A DNA stretch of 64,000 nt, taken from assembly GCF_014655595.1 (NCBI RefSeq), contig NZ_BNBL01000001.1, positions 62,001 to 126,000 on the forward strand, given 5' to 3'. The notes below the pieces were generated by a model that made no database searches, was not told the DNA's origin, and saw only the letters and a list, made by a program, of their open reading frames with translations. This stretch comes from Streptomyces griseocarneus. GTDB taxonomy: Bacteria; Actinomycetota; Actinomycetes; Streptomycetales; Streptomycetaceae. Shown piece by piece: positions 35,738 to 43,960 of this stretch. The stretch's first letter is position 1; every line of letters begins with the position of its first letter. The position numbers were made by a program, and so were the translations under genes.

Positions 35738-38194
35738 CTAGACCGGGCCCGCGACCGCGGCCACCGGAACGACCAGGGGCGTCCCCGAGCCGTCGCGGCG
35801 CGGGTCGGGCTCCGGCAGGGCGGCCGGCGTGCCGTTGGCGGTCGCGGCACGGGCCGGGCCGGCCCCGGCCCAGGCCAGCACCAGGCAGTCCTCGCCCTTG
35901 AGGAAGCGCTGGCAGCGCACGCCGCCCGTGGCCCGCCCCTTGCGGGGGTACTGGTCGAACGGCGTGAGCTTCGCCGTCGCCTCCCAGGTCGCACCGGGCA
36001 GCCCGCCCCGGGCGCCGGCGACCGTGAAGACGGCCGCGTCCTCGGCGGGGTCGACGGCCGTGAACGAGATCACCTTCGCGCCGGACGACAGCTTGATGCC
36101 CGCCATGCCGCCCGCGGGACGGCCCTGCGGGCGCACCTGCGCGGCCTGGTAGCGCAGCAGCTGGGCGTCGTCCGTGATGAAGACCAGGTCCTCCTCACCC
36201 GTGCGCAGCTCCACCGCGCCGACGATGCGGTCGCCGTCCTTGAGGGAGATGACCTCCAGCTCGTCCTTGTTGGCGGGGTAGTCGGGGACCACGCGCTTGA
36301 CGACGCCCTGCTCCGTGCCGATGGCGAGTCCCGGCGAGGACTCGTCGAGCGTGGTCAGGCACACCACCCGCTCGCCGTCCTCCAGGGACAGGAACTCCGA
36401 AACCGGCGCGCCGCCCGACAGGTTCGGCGGGGCCGCCGTCTCCGGCAGCTGGGGCAGGTCGATCACCCGCAGCCGCAGCAGCCGGCCCGTCGACGTCACC
36501 GCGCCCACCTCGCCCAGGGCGGTCGCCGGGACCGCCGAGGCGATCACGTCGTGCTTGACCCGCTTGGTGTCGGCCGCCCCGTCGAACGGCTCGCCCGTGG
36601 CCGTACGGGCCAGCAGGCCGGTGGAGGACAGCATCACCCGGCACGGGTCGTCCGCGACCTGCAGCGGCATCGCCGCCGCCGGGACGCCCGCCGACTCCAG
36701 CAGCACCGTGCGCCGGTCGGTGCCGAACTTCTTCGCCACGTCCGCCAGTTCCGAGGAGACGAGCTTGCGGAGCTCGGTGTCGGACTCCAGGATCCGGGTC
36801 AGGTCCGCGATCTCGGAGTTCAGCCGGTCCCGCTCGGACTCCAGCTCGATCCGGTCGAACTTCGTCAGGCGGCGCAGCGGGGTGTCGAGGATGTACTGCG
36901 TCTGCGTCTCGGAGAGCGAGAAGCGCTCCACGAGTGACGCCTTGGCCTCCGCGGCGTTCTCACTCGATCGAATGATTCGGATGACCTCGTCGATGTCGAT
37001 GAGCGCCACCAGCAGGCCCTCGACCAGGTGCAGCCGGTCCCGCCGCTTGCCGCGCCGGAACTCGCTGCGCCGTCTGACCACCTCGAAGCGGTGGTCGACG
37101 TAGACCTCCAGCAGCTCCTTGAGGCCCAGCGTCAGCGGCTGGCCGTCGACCAGCGCGACGTTGTTGATGCCGAAGGACTCCTCCATCGGCGTGAGCTTGT
37201 AGAGCTGCTCCAGGACGGCCTCGGGGTTGAAGCCGTTCTTGATCTCGATGACCAGGCGCAGGCCGTGGGCGCGGTCGGTGAGGTCCTTGACGTCGGCGAT
37301 GCCCTGCAGCTTCTTGGAGCCGACCAGGTCCTTGATCTTGGAGATCACCTTCTCCGGACCCACCGCGAAGGGCAGTTCGGTGACGATGAGGCCCTTGCGG
37401 CGGGGGGAGACGTTCTCCACGGAGACGGTGGCGCGGATCTTGAACGTGCCGCGGCCGGTCTCGTACGCGTCCCGGATCCCGCTCAGGCCCACGATCCGGC
37501 CACCCGTGGGCAGGTCGGGGCCGGGGACGTACTTCATGAGCGTGTCGAGATCGGCGCCCGGGTGCCGGATCAGGTGCCGGGCGGCGGCGATGACCTCGCC
37601 CAGATTGTGCGGCGGCATGTTCGTCGCCATGCCGACCGCGATGCCGGACGTGCCGTTGACCAGCAGGTTCGGGTAGGCGGCGGGGAGGGCGACGGGCTCC
37701 TGCTCGCTGCCGTCGTAATTCGGCGAGAAATCGACGGTGTCCTCGTCGATCGACTCGGTCATCAGCGACGTCGCCGCCGCCATCCGGGCCTCGGTGTAAC
37801 GCATCGCCGCGGGCGGGTCGTCGTTGCCGAGCGAGCCGAAGTTGCCGTGGCCGTCGACCAGCGGCACCCGCATCGAGAAGGGCTGGGCCATGCGCACCAG
37901 GGCGTCGTAGATCGACGCGTCGCCGTGCGGGTGGAGCTTGCCCATCACCTCGCCGACGACCCGGGCGCACTTGACGTACGCCCGCTCCGGGCGCAGCCCC
38001 ATCTCGTTCATCTGGAAGAGGATGCGGCGGTGGACGGGCTTGAGGCCGTCCCTGGCGTCCGGCAGGGCGCGGGAGTAGATGACCGAGTAGGCGTACTCGA
38101 GGAAGGAGCCCTGCATCTCGTCGACGACGTCGATGTCGAGGATGCGCTCCTCGAAGTCTTCCGGCGGCGGGGTCTTCGTGCTGCGGCGGGCCAT
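35738..38194 (-). CDS. parC: DNA topoisomerase IV subunit A (ParC, GyrA-like)
   Basis: An 818-residue cutting subunit of topoisomerase IV, partner of ParE at 23320. The winged-helix region has [16 protein letters not shown], the quinolone-determining segment [17 protein letters not shown] (88-104) and the catalytic tyrosine Y133 in MRYTEARM. A coiled-coil gate follows, with the C-terminal beta-pinwheel from about residue 540. Residue 93, aligned with E. coli GyrA Ser83, is Ala. The ATG at 38194 has AAGGAG upstream; in-frame codons further upstream are not needed. It is divergent from the M16 peptidase operon. Confidence 0.95.
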   Translation of the reverse strand: MARRSTKTPPPEDFEERILDIDVVDEMQGSFLEYAYSVIYSRALPDARDGLKPVHRRILFQMNEMGLRPERAYVKCARVVGEVMGKLHPHGDASIYDALVRMAQPFSMRVPLVDGHGNFGSLGNDDPPAAMRYTEARMAAATSLMTESIDEDTVDFSPNYDGSEQEPVALPAAYPNLLVNGTSGIAVGMATNMPPHNLGEVIAAARHLIRHPGADLDTLMKYVPGPDLPTGGRIVGLSGIRDAYETGRGTFKIRATVSVENVSPRRKGLIVTELPFAVGPEKVISKIKDLVGSKKLQGIADVKDLTDRAHGLRLVIEIKNGFNPEAVLEQLYKLTPMEESFGINNVALVDGQPLTLGLKELLEVYVDHRFEVVRRRSEFRRGKRRDRLHLVEGLLVALIDIDEVIRIIRSSENAAEAKASLVERFSLSETQTQYILDTPLRRLTKFDRIELESERDRLNSEIADLTRILESDTELRKLVSSELADVAKKFGTDRRTVLLESAGVPAAAMPLQVADDPCRVMLSSTGLLARTATGEPFDGAADTKRVKHDVIASAVPATALGEVGAVTSTGRLLRLRVIDLPQLPETAAPPNLSGGAPVSEFLSLEDGERVVCLTTLDESSPGLAIGTEQGVVKRVVPDYPANKDELEVISLKDGDRIVGAVELRTGEEDLVFITDDAQLLRYQAAQVRPQGRPAGGMAGIKLSSGAKVISFTAVDPAEDAAVFTVAGARGGLPGATWEATAKLTPFDQYPRKGRATGGVRCQRFLKGEDCLVLAWAGAGPARAATANGTPAALPEPDPRRDGSGTPLVVPVAAVAGPV

Positions 38195-38337
38195 CGCGGC
38201 TGCTGCTCCTTCGATCGATTGCCGAGGCGGGTCTGACGCCGACCATTGTGGACCGCGCCACTGACAACCCCGACCGCGACCCGTCCGGGAAGGGTGGCGG
38301 GGGCCGGGAACTTCTCCGGATGTCAGCGCGCTTGCAT

Positions 38338-38353
38338 ACAGTGACAGCACTGT
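38338..38353. promoter_or_regulatory. Palindrome ACAGTG-ACAG-CACTGT in the M16 peptidase promoter
   Basis: A perfect 6-bp inverted repeat with a 4-nt spacer. It overlaps a plausible -10 (TACAGT, 38336-38341) that lies 18 nt after TTCTCC, upstream of the peptidase operon and divergent parC. Confidence 0.5.
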
Positions 38354-38410
38354 TCATCACGCGAGTCGTCGCGAGGCACCGCGGGATCTCAAGAGATCGA
38401 AGGGACGTAC

Positions 38411-39766
38411 ATGCCCATGGGTCACACGGCCACGCAACAGGCCGCCGCCGGCGGTCTGACAGCGACCGAGCACCGCCTGGCCAACGGCCTGCGGGTGGTC
38501 CTCTCCGAGGACCACCTCACGCCGGTGGCCGCGATCTGCCTCTGGTACGACGTCGGCTCGCGCCACGAAGTCAAGGGCCGTACCGGCCTCGCCCACCTCT
38601 TCGAGCACCTGATGTTCCAGGGCTCGGCGCAGGTCAAGGGCAACGGCCACTTCGAGCTGGTGCAGGGCGCGGGCGGCTCGCTCAACGGCACCACCAGCTT
38701 CGAGCGCACCAACTACTTCGAGACCATGCCCGCCCACCAGGTGGAGCTGGCCCTGTGGCTCGAGGCGGACCGGATGGGCTCGCTGCTCACCGCGCTCGAC
38801 GACGAGTCCATGGAGAACCAGCGCGACGTCGTCAAGAACGAGCGCCGCCAGCGCTACGACAACGTGCCCTACGGCACCGCGTTCGAGAAGCTGACGGCCA
38901 TGGCCTACCCCGACGGCCACCCCTACCACCACACCCCCATCGGCTCGATGGCCGACCTGGACGCCGCCTCCCTCGAGGACGCGCGCGCCTTCTTCCGCAC
39001 GTACTACGCGCCCGGCAACGCCGTCCTCTCGGTCGTCGGCGACATCGATCCGGAGCAGACGCTCGCCTGGATCGAGAAGTACTTCGGCTCCATCCCCTCG
39101 CACGAGGGCAAGCAGCCGCCGCGCGACGGCAGCCTGCCGGACACCATCGGCGGGCAGCTGCGCGAGGTCGTCCGCGAGGAGGTCCCCTCCCGCGCGCTGA
39201 TGGCCGCCTACCGCCTGCCGCACGACGGCACGCGCGAGGCGGACGCCGCGGACCTCGCCCTGACCGTCCTCGGCGGCGGCGAGTCCTCCCGTCTGCACAA
39301 CCGCCTCGTGCGCCACGACCGCTCCGCCGTCGCCGCCGGCTTCGGCCTGCTGCGCCTGGCCGGCGCCCCCTCCATGGGATGGCTGGACGTCAAGGCGTCC
39401 GGCGGCTTCGAGGTGACCGACATCGAGGCCGCCGTCGACGACGAGCTGGCCCGCTTCGCCGTCGAGGGGCCCACCCCGCAGGAGATGGAGCGCGCCCAGG
39501 CCCAGCTGGAGCGCGAGTGGCTGGACCGCCTCGCCACCGTCAGCGGCCGCGCCGACGAACTGTGCCGCTTCGCCGTGCTGTTCGGCGACCCGCAGCTGGC
39601 CCTCACCGCCGTCCAGCGCGTCCTGGACATCACCCCCGAGGAGGTGCAGGAGGTCGCCAAGGCCCGGCTGCACCCCGACAACCGCGCGGTGCTCGTCTAC
39701 GAGCCGACCGCGCCCCAGGCCGACGCCGGCGCCGACAAGAACGAGGAAGAGGAGACGGCTCAGTGA
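38411..39766 (+). CDS. M16 family zinc metallopeptidase, active subunit
   Basis: A 451-residue pitrilysin-family peptidase. The inverted zinc motif HxxEH is in GLAHLFEHLMFQG (about 64-76), and the third ligand Glu lies in the downstream ENQRDVVKNERRQR region (about 135-150). The second half is the matching non-catalytic repeat (ALMAAYRLPHDG). Members with this length usually form a heterodimer with a second, inactive M16 chain. The next gene overlaps by 4 bp and encodes such a chain. AAGGGA precedes the ATG. Physiological substrates are unknown. Confidence 0.93.
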   Translation: MPMGHTATQQAAAGGLTATEHRLANGLRVVLSEDHLTPVAAICLWYDVGSRHEVKGRTGLAHLFEHLMFQGSAQVKGNGHFELVQGAGGSLNGTTSFERTNYFETMPAHQVELALWLEADRMGSLLTALDDESMENQRDVVKNERRQRYDNVPYGTAFEKLTAMAYPDGHPYHHTPIGSMADLDAASLEDARAFFRTYYAPGNAVLSVVGDIDPEQTLAWIEKYFGSIPSHEGKQPPRDGSLPDTIGGQLREVVREEVPSRALMAAYRLPHDGTREADAADLALTVLGGGESSRLHNRLVRHDRSAVAAGFGLLRLAGAPSMGWLDVKASGGFEVTDIEAAVDDELARFAVEGPTPQEMERAQAQLEREWLDRLATVSGRADELCRFAVLFGDPQLALTAVQRVLDITPEEVQEVAKARLHPDNRAVLVYEPTAPQADAGADKNEEEETAQ

Positions 39767-41175
39767 GCGACGCCGCAGCCGCGAGCACCCCGGGGACCGC
39801 GCCTTCGATGGTGTTCCACCCCCAGCCCAAGCCCGGGCAGGCCACTCCCTGGGCCTTCCCGGCCCCCGAGCGCGGGCAGCTGCCCAACGGCCTGACCGTG
39901 CTGCGCTGCCACCGCCCCGGCCAGCAGGTCGTCGCCGTCGAGATCTGCCTGGACGCGCCCCTGGAGGCCGAGCCCGAGGGCCTCGACGGCGTGTCCACGA
40001 TCATGGCGCGGGCCTTCTCCGAGGGCACCGACAAGCTCAGCGCCGAGGACTTCACCGCCGAGCTGGAGCGCTGCGGCGCCACCCTCGACGCGCACGCCGA
40101 CCACGAGGGCGTGCGCCTGTCCCTGGAGGTCCCGGCCTCCCGGCTGCCGAAGGCCCTGGGCCTGCTGGCCGACGCCCTGCGCGCCCCGGCCTTCCCGGAC
40201 AACGAGGTCGAGCGCCTGGTCAACAACCGCCTCGACGAGATCCCGCACGAGCTGGCCAACCCCGCCCGCCGCGCGGCCATGGCGCTGTCCGCCGAGCTCT
40301 TCCCGGCGGACTCCCGCATGTCGCGGCCCCGCCAGGGCACCCAGGAGACCGTCGAGCGCATCGACGCCGCCTCCGTGCGCGCCTTCTACGAGGCCCACGT
40401 CCGCCCGGCCGCGGCCACCGCCGTCGTCGTCGGCGACTTCACCGGCGTCGACCTCGACCAGGCGCTCACCGAGTCCCTCGGCGCCTGGACCGGCGCCGCC
40501 GCGCAGCCCCGCCCCGTGCCGCCGGTCACCGCCGACGACACCGGCCGCGTGGTGATCGTGGACCGCCCCGGCGCGGTCCAGACCCAGCTGCTGCTGGGCC
40601 GCGTCGGCCCCGACCGGCACGACCGCGTCTGGCCCGCCCAGGTGCTCGGCACCTACTGCCTGGGCGGCACGCTGACCTCCCGCCTGGACCGCGTCCTGCG
40701 CGAGGAGAAGGGCTACACCTACGGCGTCCGCTCCTTCGGCCAGGTCATGCGCTCCGCCCCCGACGGAACGGGCATCGCCCTGCTGGCCATCAGCGGCTCC
40801 GTGGACACCCCCAACACCGGTCCGGCGCTCGAGGACCTGTGGAAGGTGCTGCGCACCCTCGCCGCCGAGGGCCTGACCGAGGCCGAGCGGGACGTGGCCG
40901 TGCAGAACCTGGTGGGCGTCGCCCCGCTGAAGTACGAGACGGCCGCCGCCGTCGCCGGCACCCTCGCCGACCAGGTCGAGCAGCACCTGCCGGACGACTT
41001 CCAGGCGCGGCTGTACGAACGCCTCGCCGACACCGGCACCGTGGAGGCCACGGCCGCCGTCGTGAGCGCCTTCCCGGCCGGCCGTCTCGTCACGGTCCTC
41101 GTCGGGGACGCCTCCGAGATCACCGAGCCCGTCAAGGCGCTGGGCATCGGCGAGGTGACGGTCATCCCGGCCTGA
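39763..41175 (+). CDS. M16 family peptidase-like protein, non-catalytic subunit
   Basis: A 470-residue M16 homologue without HxxEH: the corresponding region reads LDGVSTIMARAFSEGT. It keeps the substrate-positioning Arg/Tyr motif near residue 314 (REEKGYTYGVRS), which in two-chain M16 enzymes completes the active site of the partner. Its GTG start overlaps the stop of the upstream peptidase (GTGA), giving tight coupling. A strong terminator follows at 41305-41345. Together these features indicate an obligate heterodimer. Confidence 0.9.
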   Translation: MSDAAAASTPGTAPSMVFHPQPKPGQATPWAFPAPERGQLPNGLTVLRCHRPGQQVVAVEICLDAPLEAEPEGLDGVSTIMARAFSEGTDKLSAEDFTAELERCGATLDAHADHEGVRLSLEVPASRLPKALGLLADALRAPAFPDNEVERLVNNRLDEIPHELANPARRAAMALSAELFPADSRMSRPRQGTQETVERIDAASVRAFYEAHVRPAAATAVVVGDFTGVDLDQALTESLGAWTGAAAQPRPVPPVTADDTGRVVIVDRPGAVQTQLLLGRVGPDRHDRVWPAQVLGTYCLGGTLTSRLDRVLREEKGYTYGVRSFGQVMRSAPDGTGIALLAISGSVDTPNTGPALEDLWKVLRTLAAEGLTEAERDVAVQNLVGVAPLKYETAAAVAGTLADQVEQHLPDDFQARLYERLADTGTVEATAAVVSAFPAGRLVTVLVGDASEITEPVKALGIGEVTVIPA

Positions 41176-41304
41176 GAACCGGGCTGAACCAGCCGGAACG
41201 GGTCCGACCGGCCCGAACCGGCCCCGGCCGCCCGGCAGACGCCCTGACAGGGGCTCAACCCCCCTGTGCCGCAGGGCCGCTGAGCCGGACATTGCCGGAC
41301 AACT

Positions 41305-41345
41305 GAGGCGCGTGGGTCCAGCGAGACCCACGCGCCTCCTTTATG
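41305..41345 (+). terminator. M16 operon terminator
   Basis: A perfect 14-bp stem (GAGGCGCGTGGGTC at 41305-41318 with 41325-41338) with a 6-nt loop is followed by CCTTTAT. It is the most classical intrinsic terminator in the window. Confidence 0.9.
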
Positions 41346-41408
41346 CCCGATTTCGCGCAGTGGTTGCACGTTGGTCGTGTGGCGTACGTCATAAAAGCCC
41401 GGATCTGT

Positions 41409-41438
41409 TTGCCGTTCGAATCTGACGCCGATTAGCGT
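41409..41438 (+). promoter_or_regulatory. Promoter of the M23 peptidase gene (TTGCCG-N18-TAGCGT)
   Basis: A good HrdB-type promoter about 50 nt before the riboswitch. A palindrome TGACGC-N6-GCGTCA (41423-41440) covers the -10, so an additional repressor may act here. Confidence 0.6.
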
Positions 41439-41484
41439 CAGGGCGGCAGTCCGTCAGATCGGAGCCGCATCCGCGGTCCCGGGC

Positions 41485-41625
41485 AGCCATCGCCGAGTCC
41501 CCGAAGCACCAGCGAGGGGAGCCGGGGACCCACAGTCCCTGGGGTGAATCGGCCCCCTTTCACGAGGGAGCCGTAGGAGACCTTCCTGCTCCGAACCCGT
41601 CAGCTAACCCGGTAGGCGAGAGGGA
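41485..41625 (+). promoter_or_regulatory. c-di-AMP (ydaO/yuaA-type) riboswitch
   Basis: The conserved blocks of the class are present in order: the closing-stem half ATCGCC at about 41489, GGGGAGCCGGGGACCCA, TGGGGTGAATCGG, AGGGAGCCGTAGGAGACC, and CCGAACCCGTCAGCTAACCC followed by GGTAGGCGA, which pairs back to the first stem. This class binds cyclic di-AMP and in actinobacteria often lowers expression of cell-wall hydrolases. It lies in the leader of the M23 peptidase gene. Confidence 0.9.
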
Positions 41626-41645
41626 AGGAAAGGATTCGCCCAGCC

Positions 41646-42431
41646 ATGGGGAAGCACCGTCGTCCGAGCAAAGCCGCGCGCGTCAGCGCCAACGTCGCGG
41701 GCATAGCCACCCTCACCGCCGCCGGTGTGGTCGCCGGCGTCGCCGCCCCGGCCTTCGCCGCCTCCGACGACTCGCGTGGTCCCGAGGACACCGGGCTGAC
41801 CCAGGCCGTCGTCATCAGTGACGTCATGGCCGACAACGTCGACGCCCAGGCCGAGACCCAGCGCAGCGCCGCCGACGAGGCCGCCGCCCGCCTCCAGGCC
41901 GAGGAGACCGCCAAGAAGAAGGCGTCCGAGGCCAAGGAGCGCCACGCGGAGGCCGAGCGCAAGCTCAAGGAGGAGCGCGACGCCAAGGAGCGTGCCGCGC
42001 GTGACGAGGAGCGCAAGCGCCTGGGCACGTACGTGAGCCCCCTCGACGGCTCCTACGTCTCCACCTCCTACAAGGCCTCCAGCGGCCTGTGGTCCTCCGG
42101 CAGCCACACCGGCATCGACCTCCACGCCGAGACCGGCTCCTCGGTCCACGCGGTCGCCGCCGGCACCATCGTCGAGGCCGGCTGGGGCGGCGCGTACGGC
42201 AACAACGTCGTCATCAAGCACAACGACGGCACCTACACCCAGTACGCCCACCTGTCGTCGCTCGACGTCTCGGTCGGCCAGACGGTCACCCCGGGTCAGC
42301 AGATCGGCCTGTCGGGCGCCACGGGCAACGTCACCGGCCCGCACCTGCACTTCGAGGCCCGCACCGGCGCCGGCTACGGCTCCGACATCGACCCGATCGC
42401 CTACATGAGCGCGCACGGCGTCAGCCTGTAA
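41646..42431 (+). CDS. Secreted M23 family peptidase (LytM-like cell-wall hydrolase)
   Basis: A 261-residue exported protein. The signal peptide (1-38) ends at AAPAFAA. A charged Lys/Glu/Ala helix (about 65-125) forms a coiled coil. The C-terminal M23 domain has the zinc ligands H154 and D158 (SHTGIDLH) and the HLHFE motif near residue 235, both intact, so it should cut peptidoglycan cross-bridges. The c-di-AMP riboswitch in its leader links wall turnover to osmotic and turgor signalling. The ATG follows a GGAAGGAAAGG stretch. A terminator lies 32 nt downstream. Confidence 0.93.
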   Translation: MGKHRRPSKAARVSANVAGIATLTAAGVVAGVAAPAFAASDDSRGPEDTGLTQAVVISDVMADNVDAQAETQRSAADEAAARLQAEETAKKKASEAKERHAEAERKLKEERDAKERAARDEERKRLGTYVSPLDGSYVSTSYKASSGLWSSGSHTGIDLHAETGSSVHAVAAGTIVEAGWGGAYGNNVVIKHNDGTYTQYAHLSSLDVSVGQTVTPGQQIGLSGATGNVTGPHLHFEARTGAGYGSDIDPIAYMSAHGVSL

Positions 42432-42462
42432 GGCCCCGCAGCCTTCCCGGCACCGCTTCGCA

Positions 42463-42491
42463 CAAGGCCCCGGCCCCCGGCCGGGGCCTTG
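42463..42491 (+). terminator. M23 peptidase gene terminator
   Basis: A 13-bp perfect stem (CAAGGCCCCGGCC with its complement) around a CCC loop, 32 nt after the stop codon. Confidence 0.85.
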
Positions 42492-42621
42492 GCGTTCTCC
42501 GGTGCCGTCGGCGTTGGCCAAAAAATATCCATGAATCCCCGGCACCATCGGAAATCGCGGGGGATTGCCATAGAGTCGCTGAACGGATGTCAATCGGCCG
42601 CGCATCGCGGGAGATTAAGTC

Positions 42622-43374
42622 GTGAGGCGGAGGTACAGCCATGCGGGGCCGTACGTGAACGGCGGTGGTGAAGCGGCACACGGGAGCCGCCGTATTTCCG
42701 CGCACGCCGTGTGCACGGCGATTCGCGACGACATCGTCTCCGGGGTTTTCCCACCCGGCAGCCGGCTCATCGAGGAACTCCTCGCCCGCCGTTACGGCGT
42801 CTCCCGGGTGCCCGTGCGCGAGGCGCTGCGCACCCTGGCCTCCGAGGGTTTCGTCACCACCCGCCGGCACGCCGGGGCCTGCGTCGCCGAGCCCACCGAG
42901 CAGGAGGCGGCGGACCTCCTCGACGTCCGCGCCCTGCTGGAGCCGCTGGGGGCCGCGCGCGCCGCGCAGCGGCGCACCGAGGCCCATCTGAAGGTCCTGC
43001 GCGGCCTGGTCCGGCTGGGCCAGGAGCGGGCCCGCGCGGGCCGCACCGGCGAGCTGCGGCCGCTCGGCGACTGGTTCGACGAAACCCTGGCCCAGGCCTC
43101 CGGCAGCCCCAGCCTCGCCACGCTGCTCACCCAGCTGCGGCGCAAGATCGCCTGGGTCTACGTGGCCGAGCCGCCGGCCCGGCCCCTGGAGGCCTGGGAG
43201 GCGTGCGGTGCGCTCGTGGACGCCGTGGCCCGTGGTGACGCCGAGCGCGCCCGGGCGCTCGCCGCGGCCCGCGCGGACCGCAGGGCCGGTGAATTCCGCC
43301 CGCGCCGTGCGCAGGTCGCGCAAGCGGTGCGCCCGCCGAAACAATCCGTAAACACCGCGGGTGTCCGTTCTTAA
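42622..43374 (+). CDS. GntR family transcriptional regulator
   Basis: A 250-residue FadR-type regulator. The winged helix covers about residues 24-90 (ISAHAVCTAIRDDIVSGVFPPGSRLIEELLARRYGVSRVPVREALRTLASEGFV). A helical FCD domain follows, with DLLDVRALLEPLGAARAAQRR. The metal-binding His residues common in FCD domains are reduced, so the ligand is unclear. The GTG start has GGGAG 8 nt upstream. The tail is basic (GEFRPRRAQVAQAVRPPK). It has no obvious target beside it. Confidence 0.88.
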   Translation: MRRRYSHAGPYVNGGGEAAHGSRRISAHAVCTAIRDDIVSGVFPPGSRLIEELLARRYGVSRVPVREALRTLASEGFVTTRRHAGACVAEPTEQEAADLLDVRALLEPLGAARAAQRRTEAHLKVLRGLVRLGQERARAGRTGELRPLGDWFDETLAQASGSPSLATLLTQLRRKIAWVYVAEPPARPLEAWEACGALVDAVARGDAERARALAAARADRRAGEFRPRRAQVAQAVRPPKQSVNTAGVRS

Positions 43375-43380
43375 CAACCC

Positions 43381-43406
43381 GCCGCTATTCATGGAGAAAT
43401 AGCGGC
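43381..43406 (+). terminator. Hairpin just after the GntR gene
   Basis: GCCGCTATT (43381-43389) pairs with AATAGCGGC (43398-43406) around an 8-nt loop, 6 nt after the stop codon. Confidence 0.7.
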
Positions 43407-43440
43407 CGGGAATTCGTGGCGGTCCCCGGCCGCGCATACG

Positions 43441-43485
43441 ACGACGGGGCCGCGGCGCCCGCCCGGGCCGCCGCGACCCCGTCGT
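43441..43485. terminator. Strong hairpin between convergent GntR and ptsH genes
   Basis: A 17-bp stem with one mismatch (ACGACGGGG and CGCGGCG paired with CGCCGCG and CCCCGTCGT). It serves ptsH on the minus strand and backs up the hairpin at 43381. Confidence 0.8.
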
Positions 43486-43525
43486 GTGCCCGCCGTGCGG
43501 CGGCGGGCCGGGTGATCCGGATGGA

Positions 43526-43807
43526 TCAGACGGTCTCCGGGAGCTCCTCGAGCCCCTCGCCGACCAGCTTGGCCAGACGGTCGAGCGCGGCCTCGGCGCC
43601 CTCCGCCTCCGTGGCGAGCACGATCTCCTCGCCGCCCTGGGCGCCCAGGCCCAGCACCGCGAGCATGGAGGCGGCGTTGACGGGGTTGCCGTCCGCCTTC
43701 GCGATCGTCACGGGGACGCCGGCGGCCGTCGCCGCACGGACGAAGATCGACGCGGGTCGGGCGTGCAGGCCCTCGGCCCAGCCGACGTTTACGCGGCGCT
43801 CAACCAT
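43526..43807 (-). CDS. ptsH: PTS phosphocarrier protein HPr
   Basis: A 93-residue HPr that passes phosphate from enzyme I to sugar permeases of the phosphotransferase system. The active-site His15 is in EGLHARPAS. The Ser47 region reads NAASMLAVLGLGA, so regulatory phosphorylation at this serine is possible, although HPr kinase is normally absent from Streptomyces. The gene stands alone, with its own promoter in the 153-bp gap to the divergent acetyltransferase fusion gene. Confidence 0.95.
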   Translation of the reverse strand: MVERRVNVGWAEGLHARPASIFVRAATAAGVPVTIAKADGNPVNAASMLAVLGLGAQGGEEIVLATEAEGAEAALDRLAKLVGEGLEELPETV

Positions 43808-43948
43808 GGTGTTGCCCTTCAGGTCGGGTGAGGTTGTCTAGACCATTGTCGCACGGTGCGCGCGGTGCCCCGGCGCGCGCCCGGGGCAGGGCCGTGCGGC
43901 CCCGACGGGTGGGCCGGACGCCGCCTGATGACCGTCGGCGCCCGGCCT

Positions 43949-43954
43949 TACGCT
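43949..43954 (+). promoter_or_regulatory. -10 hexamer TACGCT for a leaderless transcript
   Basis: TACGCT is followed by 6 nt and the ATG at 43961. No ribosome-binding site is visible. Confidence 0.55.
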
Positions 43955-43960
43955 GGCCCC

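Noticed and set aside
41305..41345. Terminator hairpin considered as part of the riboswitch
   Set aside because: It lies upstream of the promoter at 41409 and belongs to the M16 operon.
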